Assembly: GCF_014489615.1 (NCBI RefSeq)
Contig: NZ_CP060825.1
Span: 3,796,501-3,860,500, forward strand
Direction of reading: 5' to 3'
Length of the DNA stretch: 64,000 nucleotides
DNA from: Streptomyces genisteinicus
Lineage (GTDB): Bacteria; Actinomycetota; Actinomycetes; Streptomycetales; Streptomycetaceae
Position 1 is the first letter of the stretch. Each line of letters begins with the position of its first letter. Below are positions 25,065 through 33,070 of this stretch, piece after piece. Below the pieces are notes generated by a model, which was given only the letters and a program-made list of their open reading frames with translations, ran no database searches and was not told the origin of the DNA. The position numbers were made by a program, and so were the translations under genes.

Positions 25065-25720
25065 CGATCCGCGTCCTCATCGTCGACGACCAGGCCATGG
25101 TCCGCGAGGGATTCTCGGTGCTGCTGAACGCCATGCCCGACATCGAGGTGGTGGGCGAGGCCGTCAACGGCCGCCAGGCCGTCTCCCGGGTCGCCGAGCT
25201 GGCGCCCGACGTCGTGCTCATGGACATCCGCATGCCGGAGCTGAACGGCATCGACGCCACCCGGGAGATCGTCGCCGCCGACAGCGGCGCGAAGGTGCTG
25301 GTGCTCACCACGTTCGACCTGGACGAGTACGTGTACCAGGCGCTGCGCGCCGGGGCCTCGGGCTTCCTGCTGAAGGACGCCTCGGCCCGTCAGCTCGCGG
25401 AGGGCGTGCGGGTCGTCGCGGCCGGCGAGGCGCTGCTGGCGCCGACGGTCACCCGCCGGCTGATCACCGAGTTCTCCAAGCTCTCCGAGACTCCGCGGCC
25501 CGCCGCCATGACGCAGGTCGGGGATCTGACCGAGCGCGAGACCGAGGTCCTGGTGCTGATCGCGCAGGGCCTGTCGAACGCGGAGATCGCCTCCCACCTG
25601 GTGGTCGCCGAGTCCACGATCAAGACGCACGTCAGCCGGGTGCTGGTGAAGCTCGGGCTGCGGGACCGCACCCAGGCTGCGGTCTTCGCGTACGAGGCGC
25701 GGCTGGTCACCCCGGCGTGA
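25061..25720 (+). CDS. NarL/FixJ-family response regulator
   Basis: 219 residues. Receiver domain 1-120 with acidic pocket D9/D10, phospho-acceptor Asp55 in VVLMDIRMPE and Lys in FLLKDAS. A linker leads to a LuxR-type HTH at about 150-215 (LTERETEVLVLIAQGLSNAEIA). Its ATG overlaps the kinase stop (ATGA), so the pair is one coupled unit. Its target genes are not evident; the P450 gene 40 bp downstream has its own -10, so it may or may not be in the regulon. Confidence 0.95.
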   Translation: MTIRVLIVDDQAMVREGFSVLLNAMPDIEVVGEAVNGRQAVSRVAELAPDVVLMDIRMPELNGIDATREIVAADSGAKVLVLTTFDLDEYVYQALRAGASGFLLKDASARQLAEGVRVVAAGEALLAPTVTRRLITEFSKLSETPRPAAMTQVGDLTERETEVLVLIAQGLSNAEIASHLVVAESTIKTHVSRVLVKLGLRDRTQAAVFAYEARLVTPA

Positions 25721-25760
25721 GGGCTGTCCCGCGGTCGCCGGACGGGGTTAGCGTCCCGGT

Positions 25761-26978
25761 ATGAACGACGCAGCCCTCCGCCTCTTCCGGCCCGACGACC
25801 CGGACTTCGCCGCCGACCCCTACCCGGACTTCGCCGAGCTGCGGGCGCTGGGGCGCGTCCACCGCTACGAGCCGACGCGGCAGTACCTCGTGCCGGGCCA
25901 CGCGGACGTCTCCGCGCTGCTGCGGGACCGCCGGCTGGGGCGGACCTACCTGCACCGTTTCGGGCACGAGGAGTTCGGGAGGACGCCGCCGCCGGGGGAG
26001 CACGAGCCGTTCCACACCCTCAACGACCACGGGCTGCTCGACCTGGAGGCCCCCGACCACACCCGGATCCGCCGCCTGGTGACCAAGGCGTTCACACCGC
26101 GCACCGTGCAGCGGCTGGAACCGGTGGTGCGGCGGCTCGCCGCGGAACTGGTCGGGGATCTCGTGGACGCGGGCGGCGGCGACCTGGTCGCGGCGGTGGC
26201 CGAGCCGCTGCCGGTCGCCGTGATCGCGGAGATGCTCGGTGTGCCGGAGTCCGACCGGCCGCTGCTGCGGCCCTGGTCGGCCGACATCTGCGGAATGTAC
26301 GAGCTCCGTCCCTCCGAGGAGACCGCGCGGCGGGCCGTCCGGGCGTCGCTGGAGTTCAGCGCGTACCTGCGGGAGCTGATCGCCGAGCGGCGCACCGCGC
26401 CGGGCGACGACCTGGTCTCCGCGCTGATCCTCGCGCACGAGGAGGAGGACCGGCTCAGCGAGCAGGAGATGATCTCCACCTGCGTCCTGCTGCTCAACGC
26501 CGGCCACGAGGCGACGGTGAACACCACCGCGAACGGCTGGTGGACGCTCTTCCGCCACCCGGATCAGCTGGCGGCGCTGCGCGCGGACCCGGCGCTGCTG
26601 CCCACGGCCCTGGAGGAGCTGATGCGGTTCGACACCCCGCTCCAGCTCTTCGAGCGCTGGGTCCTCGACGACATCGAGATCGACGGCACGCTCGTGCCGC
26701 GCGGCAGCGAACTCGCGCTGCTCTTCGGCTCCGCCAACCGCGACGGGGCCCGCTTCGACCGGCCCGACGAACTGGACCTGTCCCGCTCCGACAACCCGCA
26801 CATCAGCTTCGGGGCGGGCATCCACTACTGCCTGGGCGCTCCGCTCGCCCGTCTGGAGCTGGCGGCGTCCTTCGGGGAACTGCTGCGCAGGGCGCCGGGG
26901 CTGCGGCTCGTGCGCGAACCGGAGTGGAAGCCGGGCTTCGTGATCCGCGGGCTGGAGGAGCTGGCCGTCGAGGTGTGA
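25761..26978 (+). CDS. Cytochrome P450 (CYP107-like)
   Basis: 405-residue class I bacterial P450 monooxygenase. Haem-binding loop FGAGIHYCLG with Cys357; I-helix AGHEAT at 247-252 (Glu-Ala-Thr in the oxygen-activation position); K-helix E286xxR289. Sequence style and place resemble CYP107T of S. coelicolor, from memory. No ferredoxin or ferredoxin reductase is adjacent, so it relies on partners elsewhere; substrate unknown. ATG 25761 lies 6 nt after TAGCGT and has no Shine-Dalgarno, consistent with a leaderless message. Confidence 0.93.
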   Translation: MNDAALRLFRPDDPDFAADPYPDFAELRALGRVHRYEPTRQYLVPGHADVSALLRDRRLGRTYLHRFGHEEFGRTPPPGEHEPFHTLNDHGLLDLEAPDHTRIRRLVTKAFTPRTVQRLEPVVRRLAAELVGDLVDAGGGDLVAAVAEPLPVAVIAEMLGVPESDRPLLRPWSADICGMYELRPSEETARRAVRASLEFSAYLRELIAERRTAPGDDLVSALILAHEEEDRLSEQEMISTCVLLLNAGHEATVNTTANGWWTLFRHPDQLAALRADPALLPTALEELMRFDTPLQLFERWVLDDIEIDGTLVPRGSELALLFGSANRDGARFDRPDELDLSRSDNPHISFGAGIHYCLGAPLARLELAASFGELLRRAPGLRLVREPEWKPGFVIRGLEELAVEV

Positions 26979-26987
26979 CCGCCGGGC

Positions 26988-27362
26988 TCAGGCCCCGGGG
27001 CCGGTGCGGGCGAGCCCGGTGTCCATGTACGGGAACTCGGGCCGTTCGTACGGCTCCCACCAGCTGGTCAGCCCCCACACGCCGAGGGCTCCGGCGGCCA
27101 CGGCGGCCAGCAGCGCGGGCAGCGCCCGCTTGGCGGCCCGGATCACCAGCAGCCAGACGGCGAGCGGCACCAGGGCCCCGCCGAGCGCGACGAGCGGCAG
27201 GTCGATCCAGAGCACGCTCAGGTCCCGGTGCTGCTGCTCGAAGCCGCCGTGCACGCTGACGCGGGCGAGCGGGGCCCAGCTCAGCACGGCGGCGCAGGCG
27301 CCGAGCAGGGCGAGCGCGAGGCCGAGGCAGCCGGTGCGGGTGGAGCGGTCCATGATGATCAC
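26988..27362 (-). CDS. Small membrane protein, unknown
   Basis: 124 residues with three hydrophobic helices (about 12-33, 51-70, 80-100) and an extracytoplasmic-looking polar tail containing a WWEPYERPEFPY stretch. Converges with the P450 gene, leaving 9 bp. I do not recognise a family. ATG 27362 or the Met three codons later could start it. Good coding bias and a clear membrane plan make it a likely real gene. Confidence 0.65.
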   Translation of the reverse strand: MIIMDRSTRTGCLGLALALLGACAAVLSWAPLARVSVHGGFEQQHRDLSVLWIDLPLVALGGALVPLAVWLLVIRAAKRALPALLAAVAAGALGVWGLTSWWEPYERPEFPYMDTGLARTGPGA

Positions 27363-27532
27363 GACGTCCGGCGCCGCGCTCCGGTTCCCGTGCCGGGCCG
27401 TATGGCGGGCGGGACGCCGCGCTTCCCGTGCGCCGTCGCCGCGGCCGTTCCGCCAGGGCCCGGTCGCCGGCCTGCCCCGGTGCTGCGCGCCGGTGCCGGC
27501 CTGCTCGGCAGAGGGACCCCGGCGGGGGCCGC

Positions 27533-27658
27533 ATGACGGAGAGCGCGGAGTTCCTCGCGTTCGTCCGGCAGGAGCTGCCGGCCGTGACGGACCAGCGGCG
27601 GGCGCGCAGGGCCGCGGACCGCCGGCGCGCGCTCAAGGCCGCGCGGGCGGACGGCTGA
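27533..27658 (+). CDS. Short basic helical protein, unknown
   Basis: 41 residues (ATG 27533): an acidic helix 'SAEFLAFVRQELPAV' followed by a strongly basic helix (RRARRAADRRRALKAARA). No recognised family and only a weak GAGGG-type ribosome site about 20 nt upstream. It sits alone between two minus-strand genes. Kept because the helix pattern is clean, but it may be spurious. Confidence 0.35.
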   Translation: MTESAEFLAFVRQELPAVTDQRRARRAADRRRALKAARADG

Positions 27659-27710
27659 GCCGCCCCGGTTCCCCGGGAGACGGCCCCGCGGCGGAACCCG
27701 GCGGACCGGG

Positions 27711-28508
27711 CTACGCCGCGGGCAGGGTCAGCCCCCAGGCGCCGGGGCGGACGGTCCAGGTGCGGGTGCGGACCGGGCCGGTGACGTGGGTGTCGGCGCG
27801 GTAGCGGAAGTCGGGGCCCGAGACCGTGACCGAGAGCGCGTCCGCCCGGAGCGGGGCCGGTGCGGCGCGGCGGCGGACGACGACCGCCGCGCGGCCGTCC
27901 GGACCGGCCCTGACCGTCACGGCCTCCACCGGCTCGTCCAGGTCCGCGAGCACCACGCCGTCCGCCTCCACCCGCAGGCGGTGGTGGCGCGGGGCCGCGG
28001 CGGGCGGGGCGGGTCCGACCAGGGTGCGGACCAGGGAGCGGGCGGCGTGCCACACCGAGGCCTCGGCGCGGGCGGCCGAGCGGAGCGCCGGGATCGTCAG
28101 ACCGCCCAGGACGACGCCGTCGGACTCGTCGACGAGCAGGTCGAGCCGCCGCACGGCCCCGTCGAGCACCGCGCGGGCCGCCGCGACGGCGCCGGCGGGC
28201 ACGCCGAGGGAGTGCGCCAGCTGCACCGAGGTGCCCACCGGGACCAGGGAGAGGGCGCCGTCGCCGAGCCAGCGGTCGCGGTGGAGCAGGCCCACCGCGC
28301 GCAGCAGCGCGCGGTCGTCGCCGACGACCACGGGCCTCCTGGAGCCGCGCCGGGCGAGTGCCCGGGCGAATTCTTCCGGACCGTCGGGGAGACAGATTTT
28401 CGCCTCCGACCCGCCACGCAGCACATCCTTCGCGATACGCACGGATTCGCCGTCCATTCGGCGGGCGACCGGGTCGATGACCACCAGCAGCTGGTCGTGA
28501 TCCGACAC
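27711..28508 (-). CDS. Diacylglycerol-kinase-like catalytic domain protein, degenerate
   Basis: 265 residues. N-terminal half resembles the DAGK/sphingosine-kinase catalytic fold: 'LLVVIDPVARR' start, a nucleotide strip 'VVVGDDRALLRAV' where family members have GGDGT, and 'VPVGTSVQLAHSLGVP' where they have PxGTxNDxA. Loss of the GGDGT core and of the Asn-Asp pair makes ordinary lipid kinase activity doubtful. GTG 28508 chosen for AGGAAGGA about 7 nt upstream; ATG 28541 is also in frame. Divergent from purA. Confidence 0.65.
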   Translation of the reverse strand: MSDHDQLLVVIDPVARRMDGESVRIAKDVLRGGSEAKICLPDGPEEFARALARRGSRRPVVVGDDRALLRAVGLLHRDRWLGDGALSLVPVGTSVQLAHSLGVPAGAVAAARAVLDGAVRRLDLLVDESDGVVLGGLTIPALRSAARAEASVWHAARSLVRTLVGPAPPAAAPRHHRLRVEADGVVLADLDEPVEAVTVRAGPDGRAAVVVRRRAAPAPLRADALSVTVSGPDFRYRADTHVTGPVRTRTWTVRPGAWGLTLPAA

Positions 28509-28542
28509 CTCGGTCCTTCCTCGGGTAGCATCTTTGTGCAAG

Positions 28543-28570
28543 AGCCCCTTGCGCTATTGCGCCAGGGGCT
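28543..28570. promoter_or_regulatory. Hairpin in the purA upstream region
   Basis: 12-bp arms (28543-28554 and 28559-28570) with one mismatch and a TATT loop, followed by a pyrimidine-rich stretch, 90 bp before purA. Could be a 5' UTR attenuator of purA or an operator shared with the divergent kinase-like gene. Confidence 0.4.
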
Positions 28571-28660
28571 TCGTCTATTCCGGGGCAACCGGTCCGAAGA
28601 CTCAGGCACGGCTCAGGCCCCTGACCTTCGTCTTGCCCCGCCCGGAAGGGGTGTACGCCT

Positions 28661-29944
28661 GTGCCCGCACTTGTGCTGCTCGGTGCTCAGTGGGGTGACG
28701 AGGGCAAGGGAAAGGCCACCGACCTCCTCGGTGGATCCGTGGACTATGTGGTGCGCTATCAGGGTGGCAACAACGCGGGCCACACGGTGGTCGTCGGTGA
28801 CCAGAAGTATGCGCTGCATCTCCTCCCTTCCGGAATCCTCTCGCCCGGATGTACTCCGGTCATCGGCAACGGCGTTGTCGTCGACCCCGCGGTCCTGCTC
28901 TCCGAGCTGAGCGGGCTGAACGACCGCGGTGTGGACACGTCCAAGCTGCTGATCAGCGGTAACGCGCATCTGATCACCCCGTACAACGTCACCGTCGACA
29001 AGGTGACGGAACGGTTCCTCGGGAAGCGCAAGATCGGCACCACCGGCCGCGGCATCGGCCCGACCTACGCCGACAAGATCAACCGCACCGGCATCCGCGT
29101 CCAGGACCTCTACGACGAGTCGATCCTGGAGCAGAAGGTCGAGGCGGCGCTGGAGTCCAAGAACCAGCTGCTCGCCAAGGTCTTCAACCGGCGCGCCATC
29201 GAGCCGGCGAAGATCGTCGAGGAGATGCTCCAGTTCGCGGACGCGCTCAGGCCGTACGTCGCGGACACCACGCTGATCCTCAACGACGCCATCGACGCGG
29301 GCAAGGTCGTCCTCTTCGAGGGCGGCCAGGGCACGCTCCTCGACGTCGACCACGGCACGTACCCCTTCGTCACGTCCAGCAACCCGACCGCGGGCGGCGC
29401 CTGCACGGGCGCGGGCGTGGGCCCGACGAAGATCAGCCGGGTCATCGGCATCCTCAAGGCGTACACCACCCGTGTCGGCGCGGGCCCGTTCCCGACCGAG
29501 CTCTTCGACGAGGACGGCGAGGCGCTGCGCCGCATCGGCGGCGAGCGCGGTGTGACCACCGGCCGTGACCGCCGCTGCGGCTGGTTCGACGCGGTCATCG
29601 CCCGCTACGCGACCCGGGTCAACGGCCTGACCGACTTCTTCCTCACCAAGCTGGACGTGCTGACCGGCTGGGAGCAGATCCCGGTCTGCGTCGCCTACGA
29701 GATCGACGGCAAGCGGGTCGAGGAACTTCCCTACTCGCAGACCGACTTCCACCACGCGAAGCCGATCTACGAGACCCTGCCGGGCTGGTCCGAGGACATC
29801 ACCAAGGCCAAGACCTTCGCCGACCTGCCGAAGAACGCGCAGGCCTACGTGAAGGCGCTGGAGGAGATGTCCGGCGCGCCGATCTCGGCGATCGGCGTCG
29901 GTCCGGGCCGGACCGAGACGATCGAGATCAACTCGTTCCTGTAG
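28661..29944 (+). CDS. purA: Adenylosuccinate synthetase
   Basis: 427 residues. GTP-driven condensation of IMP and aspartate, the committed step to AMP. P-loop-like 'LGAQWGDEGKGK' at residues 5-16, 'GNNAGHTVV', 'GTTGRGIGPTYADK' IMP site, and the C-terminal guanine site 'SVGPGRTETI'-like 'GVGPGRTETIEI'. Full length. GTG start with GGAAGGGG 11-18 nt upstream. Usual single-gene unit in Streptomyces, with the hairpin at 28543-28570 upstream and a terminator after it. Confidence 0.97.
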   Translation: MPALVLLGAQWGDEGKGKATDLLGGSVDYVVRYQGGNNAGHTVVVGDQKYALHLLPSGILSPGCTPVIGNGVVVDPAVLLSELSGLNDRGVDTSKLLISGNAHLITPYNVTVDKVTERFLGKRKIGTTGRGIGPTYADKINRTGIRVQDLYDESILEQKVEAALESKNQLLAKVFNRRAIEPAKIVEEMLQFADALRPYVADTTLILNDAIDAGKVVLFEGGQGTLLDVDHGTYPFVTSSNPTAGGACTGAGVGPTKISRVIGILKAYTTRVGAGPFPTELFDEDGEALRRIGGERGVTTGRDRRCGWFDAVIARYATRVNGLTDFFLTKLDVLTGWEQIPVCVAYEIDGKRVEELPYSQTDFHHAKPIYETLPGWSEDITKAKTFADLPKNAQAYVKALEEMSGAPISAIGVGPGRTETIEINSFL

Positions 29945-29990
29945 GTCTGTAGGCCTGCGGGGGCTTCGGGTCCGTGGCGCCGGAGGTCTG

Positions 29991-30021
29991 CCGCCTGCGG
30001 GCCCCGCCGGCCCGCAGGTGG
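29991..30021. terminator. Terminator between purA and the converging kinase gene
   Basis: 12-bp stem with one G-T pair (29991-30002 and 30010-30021), 46 nt after purA and 64 nt past the end of the minus-strand kinase gene. Confidence 0.7.
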
Positions 30022-30085
30022 CGGAACCGCAGCGGGGCGCCCCGTTCGCCGTCGCCCGCCGGACAGCTGCCCGGCGGGCGGCGGG

Positions 30086-32317
30086 TCACTCCGCGCGGCG
30101 GAAGGCGGCGGGCGGGTCGTCGCTGCCGACCTGGGCGATGACGGCCTCGTCCGTGCTCTTCAGCCGGATCGTCTCCGTCACGCCCTTCTCGCACTGGTCC
30201 TCCGGCTCGGCGACCGTCACGATCGACGGCCCGAGACGCACCGAGGTGCTGTTCGCGTCCGCGAGGATGCTCTCCCACTCGCAGTGGTAGGCCGGGCCGT
30301 CGCCGGTCCACCTGGCCACCACCTCGCCGTACGGCCCCTGCTCCAGGCGCAGGGTCATGGAGGTGCCGCTCTCCATGCCCTGGCGCTTCCAGGTGCCGAG
30401 GAACTCGGCGGGGACCGGGGTGTCGGACGGCTCGGTCCGCTTGAGGATCGCGGTCTCGTCGCCGTCGCCGCTGGTCCAGGTCAGCGAGCCGTCGTCGCGC
30501 AGCCGCAGCGTCTGCTCGCCGCCGTCGCTGCAGCCGTCCTCCGGGACGCTGGTGACCGAACGCGAGTCCAGGACCATCAGGTTGCCGAACGAGACCAGCT
30601 TCGCGGCGCCCGTGCACAGCTGGGACTCGAAGGAGTTGAACGTCGTGGCGACGTCCTCGCCCTCGATGCCCTGGGAGATGGTGATCCGCCGGAGCGAGAC
30701 GACGTCGCCGTCGCCGTTCCTGCCCTCGCCCTGCCAGGTGCCCAGGTACTCCTCGGCGATCGATCCGCCGATGGACGCCGACGGCGCGGGACCGGGTGCA
30801 GAGGTGACCGCCCCGCCGGTCGGCCCGCCGGTGGGCTTTGCGCCGCCCCCGCCGACGGGCTCCTTCGAGTTCTTCGCGCCCCCGGCGCTCGTGTCCTTGC
30901 TGCCTTTCCCGTCGTCGCCGAGGGTCATCGCGGCGTAGGTGGCGCCGCCGCCGATCAGGGCGACCGCGAGGGCGACCGCGCCGATCACCACTCCGGTGCG
31001 CCGCCGGCGCGCCGGAGCGGGGGACGGCGTCGGCGCCGTCGGCAGCGGATCGCCGAAGACGCCCAGCGGCGCCGCGACCGGGGCCGGTGCGGGCGCAGGC
31101 GCCGGGTCGGACGCCGGGGCGGGGGCCTGCCCCGCGGGGGAGGACGCGGGAGTCTGCGGCGGCTCGGCGCCGGACGCCGGGGCCGGCTCCGGCGCGGATG
31201 CGGGCGCCGGGGCCGCCTCCGGCGGCGGGGTGGGCTCCGCCTCCGGGACCGGCGGCGCGTTCACGGGCGCCGGCGGAGCCGTGGGCGGGGACAGCGGCGG
31301 GGGCGGCGTCGAGCCGGGCGGCACCGGAGCCGACGACCGGGGCACGGTCGTGGGCAGGGGTGGCGCCACCGGCGGCGCGGGGAACGCGACCCTGGTCCCG
31401 GGGGCCTCCGAGTCCAGCAACTGGGCTGCCTGACGGCCCAGTTCGGCGATCAGCCCGGACGGCAGCCACGGTTCCGCGTCGGCGTCCGCGCCCGAGGCGA
31501 CTGCGGCGGTCCGCTCCACCAGCTCGGCCGGCGACGGCCGGTCGGCGGGCTCCTTCGCCAGGCAGGCGCCCACCAGCTCCGAGAGGCCGTCGGGCAGGCC
31601 CGACAGCTCCGGCGGCTCCTGCGCGATCCGGTACATCACCGCGTGCATGCCGCTGTCCGGCGAACCGAACGGCTGACGCCTCGTCGCGGCGAAGGCGAGC
31701 ACGGAACCGAGCGAGAACACGTCGCTCGCCGCCGTCAGCGGCTCGCCGCGCACCTGCTCGGGCGACATGTAGCCCGGGGAGCCGATCACCGCGCCGGTGC
31801 GGGTCAGTTTGCCGTCGGCGGTCACCGCGTCCAGCGCGCGGGCGATGCCGAAGTCGATGACCCGCGGACCGTCGATGGTCACGAGGATGTTGGCGGGCTT
31901 GAGGTCGCGGTGGATCAGTCCCGCGCCGTGGACGGCGACGAGCGCCCGGGCGAGGCGGTTGGCGAGGATGAGCACGGAGCGCTCGGGCAGCGGCTCCGGG
32001 CGGCCCGCGATCACCGCGTGCAGCGAGGGGCCCGGCACGTACCCGGTGGCCACCCACGGCGAGGCCGCGTCGGTGTCCGCGTCCAGCACAGGCGCGGTCC
32101 ACTCGCCGCCCACGCGCCGCGCGGAGGCGATCTCCTGGGCGAACCGCCTGCGGAACTCGGGCTCCGAGGCCAGCTCGGAGCGGACGAGTTTCACGGCGAC
32201 GGTACGCCCGCCGGCCGAGCGGGCCAGGTAGACCTCGCCCATGCCACCGGCTCCGAGTCGGGCAAGGAGCCGGTAGGGGCCGATATGTGACGGATCGTCA
32301 TGTGTCAGCTCATCCAC
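30086..32317 (-). CDS. Membrane Ser/Thr protein kinase with double beta-rich ectodomain
   Basis: 743 residues. Pkn2-type kinase domain at about 14-275: glycine loop LGAGGMGEVY, Lys43, catalytic HRDLKPAN with Asp138, DFG Asp155, and SPEQ in place of APE. A 130-residue Pro/Ala linker (about 305-435) leads to one TM helix (441-464). The outside carries a Gly/Ser stalk and two copies of a module starting (A/E)E(Y/F)LGTW at about 522 and 637, each with one or two Cys pairs. No PASTA domains. GTG 32317 has GAGGA 9-13 nt upstream and aligns with the start of its paralog at 39422. Senses something at the cell surface and phosphorylates cytosolic targets, both unknown. Confidence 0.92.
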   Translation of the reverse strand: MDELTHDDPSHIGPYRLLARLGAGGMGEVYLARSAGGRTVAVKLVRSELASEPEFRRRFAQEIASARRVGGEWTAPVLDADTDAASPWVATGYVPGPSLHAVIAGRPEPLPERSVLILANRLARALVAVHGAGLIHRDLKPANILVTIDGPRVIDFGIARALDAVTADGKLTRTGAVIGSPGYMSPEQVRGEPLTAASDVFSLGSVLAFAATRRQPFGSPDSGMHAVMYRIAQEPPELSGLPDGLSELVGACLAKEPADRPSPAELVERTAAVASGADADAEPWLPSGLIAELGRQAAQLLDSEAPGTRVAFPAPPVAPPLPTTVPRSSAPVPPGSTPPPPLSPPTAPPAPVNAPPVPEAEPTPPPEAAPAPASAPEPAPASGAEPPQTPASSPAGQAPAPASDPAPAPAPAPVAAPLGVFGDPLPTAPTPSPAPARRRRTGVVIGAVALAVALIGGGATYAAMTLGDDGKGSKDTSAGGAKNSKEPVGGGGAKPTGGPTGGAVTSAPGPAPSASIGGSIAEEYLGTWQGEGRNGDGDVVSLRRITISQGIEGEDVATTFNSFESQLCTGAAKLVSFGNLMVLDSRSVTSVPEDGCSDGGEQTLRLRDDGSLTWTSGDGDETAILKRTEPSDTPVPAEFLGTWKRQGMESGTSMTLRLEQGPYGEVVARWTGDGPAYHCEWESILADANSTSVRLGPSIVTVAEPEDQCEKGVTETIRLKSTDEAVIAQVGSDDPPAAFRRAE

Positions 32318-32516
32318 GGGCCGATCCTCGCACAGCGCCGCCGTGAGGTCGCGGCTGTCGCCGTACCGTGAACTTCTGTATCCGGCTCGTGACCTGCGCT
32401 CTCCGGCGGGGCGCGGTCGCCCGGGCGGGCGCGGGGGAGGGGCGGGTGCGCGCGGCGGGAGATCGATTCGCGCGGGCAGGTGGGAGGCGGCACGCTGGAA
32501 GCCCCCGAGGGGCAGG

Positions 32517-32550
32517 TCCGCGGCGGCCACCGCACGGTGGCCGCCGCGGA
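32517..32550. terminator. Orphan hairpin between divergent genes
   Basis: Perfect 15-bp stem (32517-32531 and 32536-32550) with GCAC loop. It lies between two divergent genes (32317 minus, 32736 plus), where no transcript is expected to end. The rest of 32318-32735 shows no gene I can support. Confidence 0.5.
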
Positions 32551-32735
32551 CCGTGCGGGAAGCCGCCCCGGCAGCGCTCCGCGGCGGAGGGGTGCTCCGC
32601 GTGCGGGGCGGGGCGCCGGAGCCGGCAGTCGGCAGCTCGGTCCGGTGACGGGACGTGTCCGCGGCCCCGCCCCGAGGCACGCACCGGCGGATCGCGCACA
32701 ACCCTCGGGCCCGTTCGGCGGTCCCACCGGACACC

Positions 32736-32981
32736 ATGCGAACCATACGAACCGTCCTCGCCGCGACGACGGCGGCGGGGACCACCGCCGCCTACCTGAC
32801 CTGGCCCGCCTTCGGTGACACCGGCGGCGGCGCGATCGCCGTCGTCGCCGTGGTCTGGCTGCTCGCCGAGCTCCGCGGGCTGCGCCGCGCACGCGAGCGC
32901 GCCCGGGACGGGCAGGCCCTGCCCGCCGACGCCCCGGACGGCCCCGGCGAGTGGGGGCCGGTCGCGGACGCCCTCGACTGA
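32736..32981 (+). CDS. Small membrane protein, unknown
   Basis: 81 residues with two hydrophobic stretches (about 5-22 and 30-46) and an Arg-rich cytosolic helix after the second (LRGLRRARERARDG). ATG 32736. No family recognised. It precedes a kinase gene by 89 bp on the same strand but that gene has its own -10. Plausible but unproven. Confidence 0.5.
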   Translation: MRTIRTVLAATTAAGTTAAYLTWPAFGDTGGGAIAVVAVVWLLAELRGLRRARERARDGQALPADAPDGPGEWGPVADALD

Positions 32982-33070
32982 GCCCGCGGGGCGCCCCGCC
33001 CGCCGTTCGCGACCGGCCGGTACGGGACGGGCTGTGACGCTGTCACCGCCGTCTCGTAGGCTCCCGTGCC

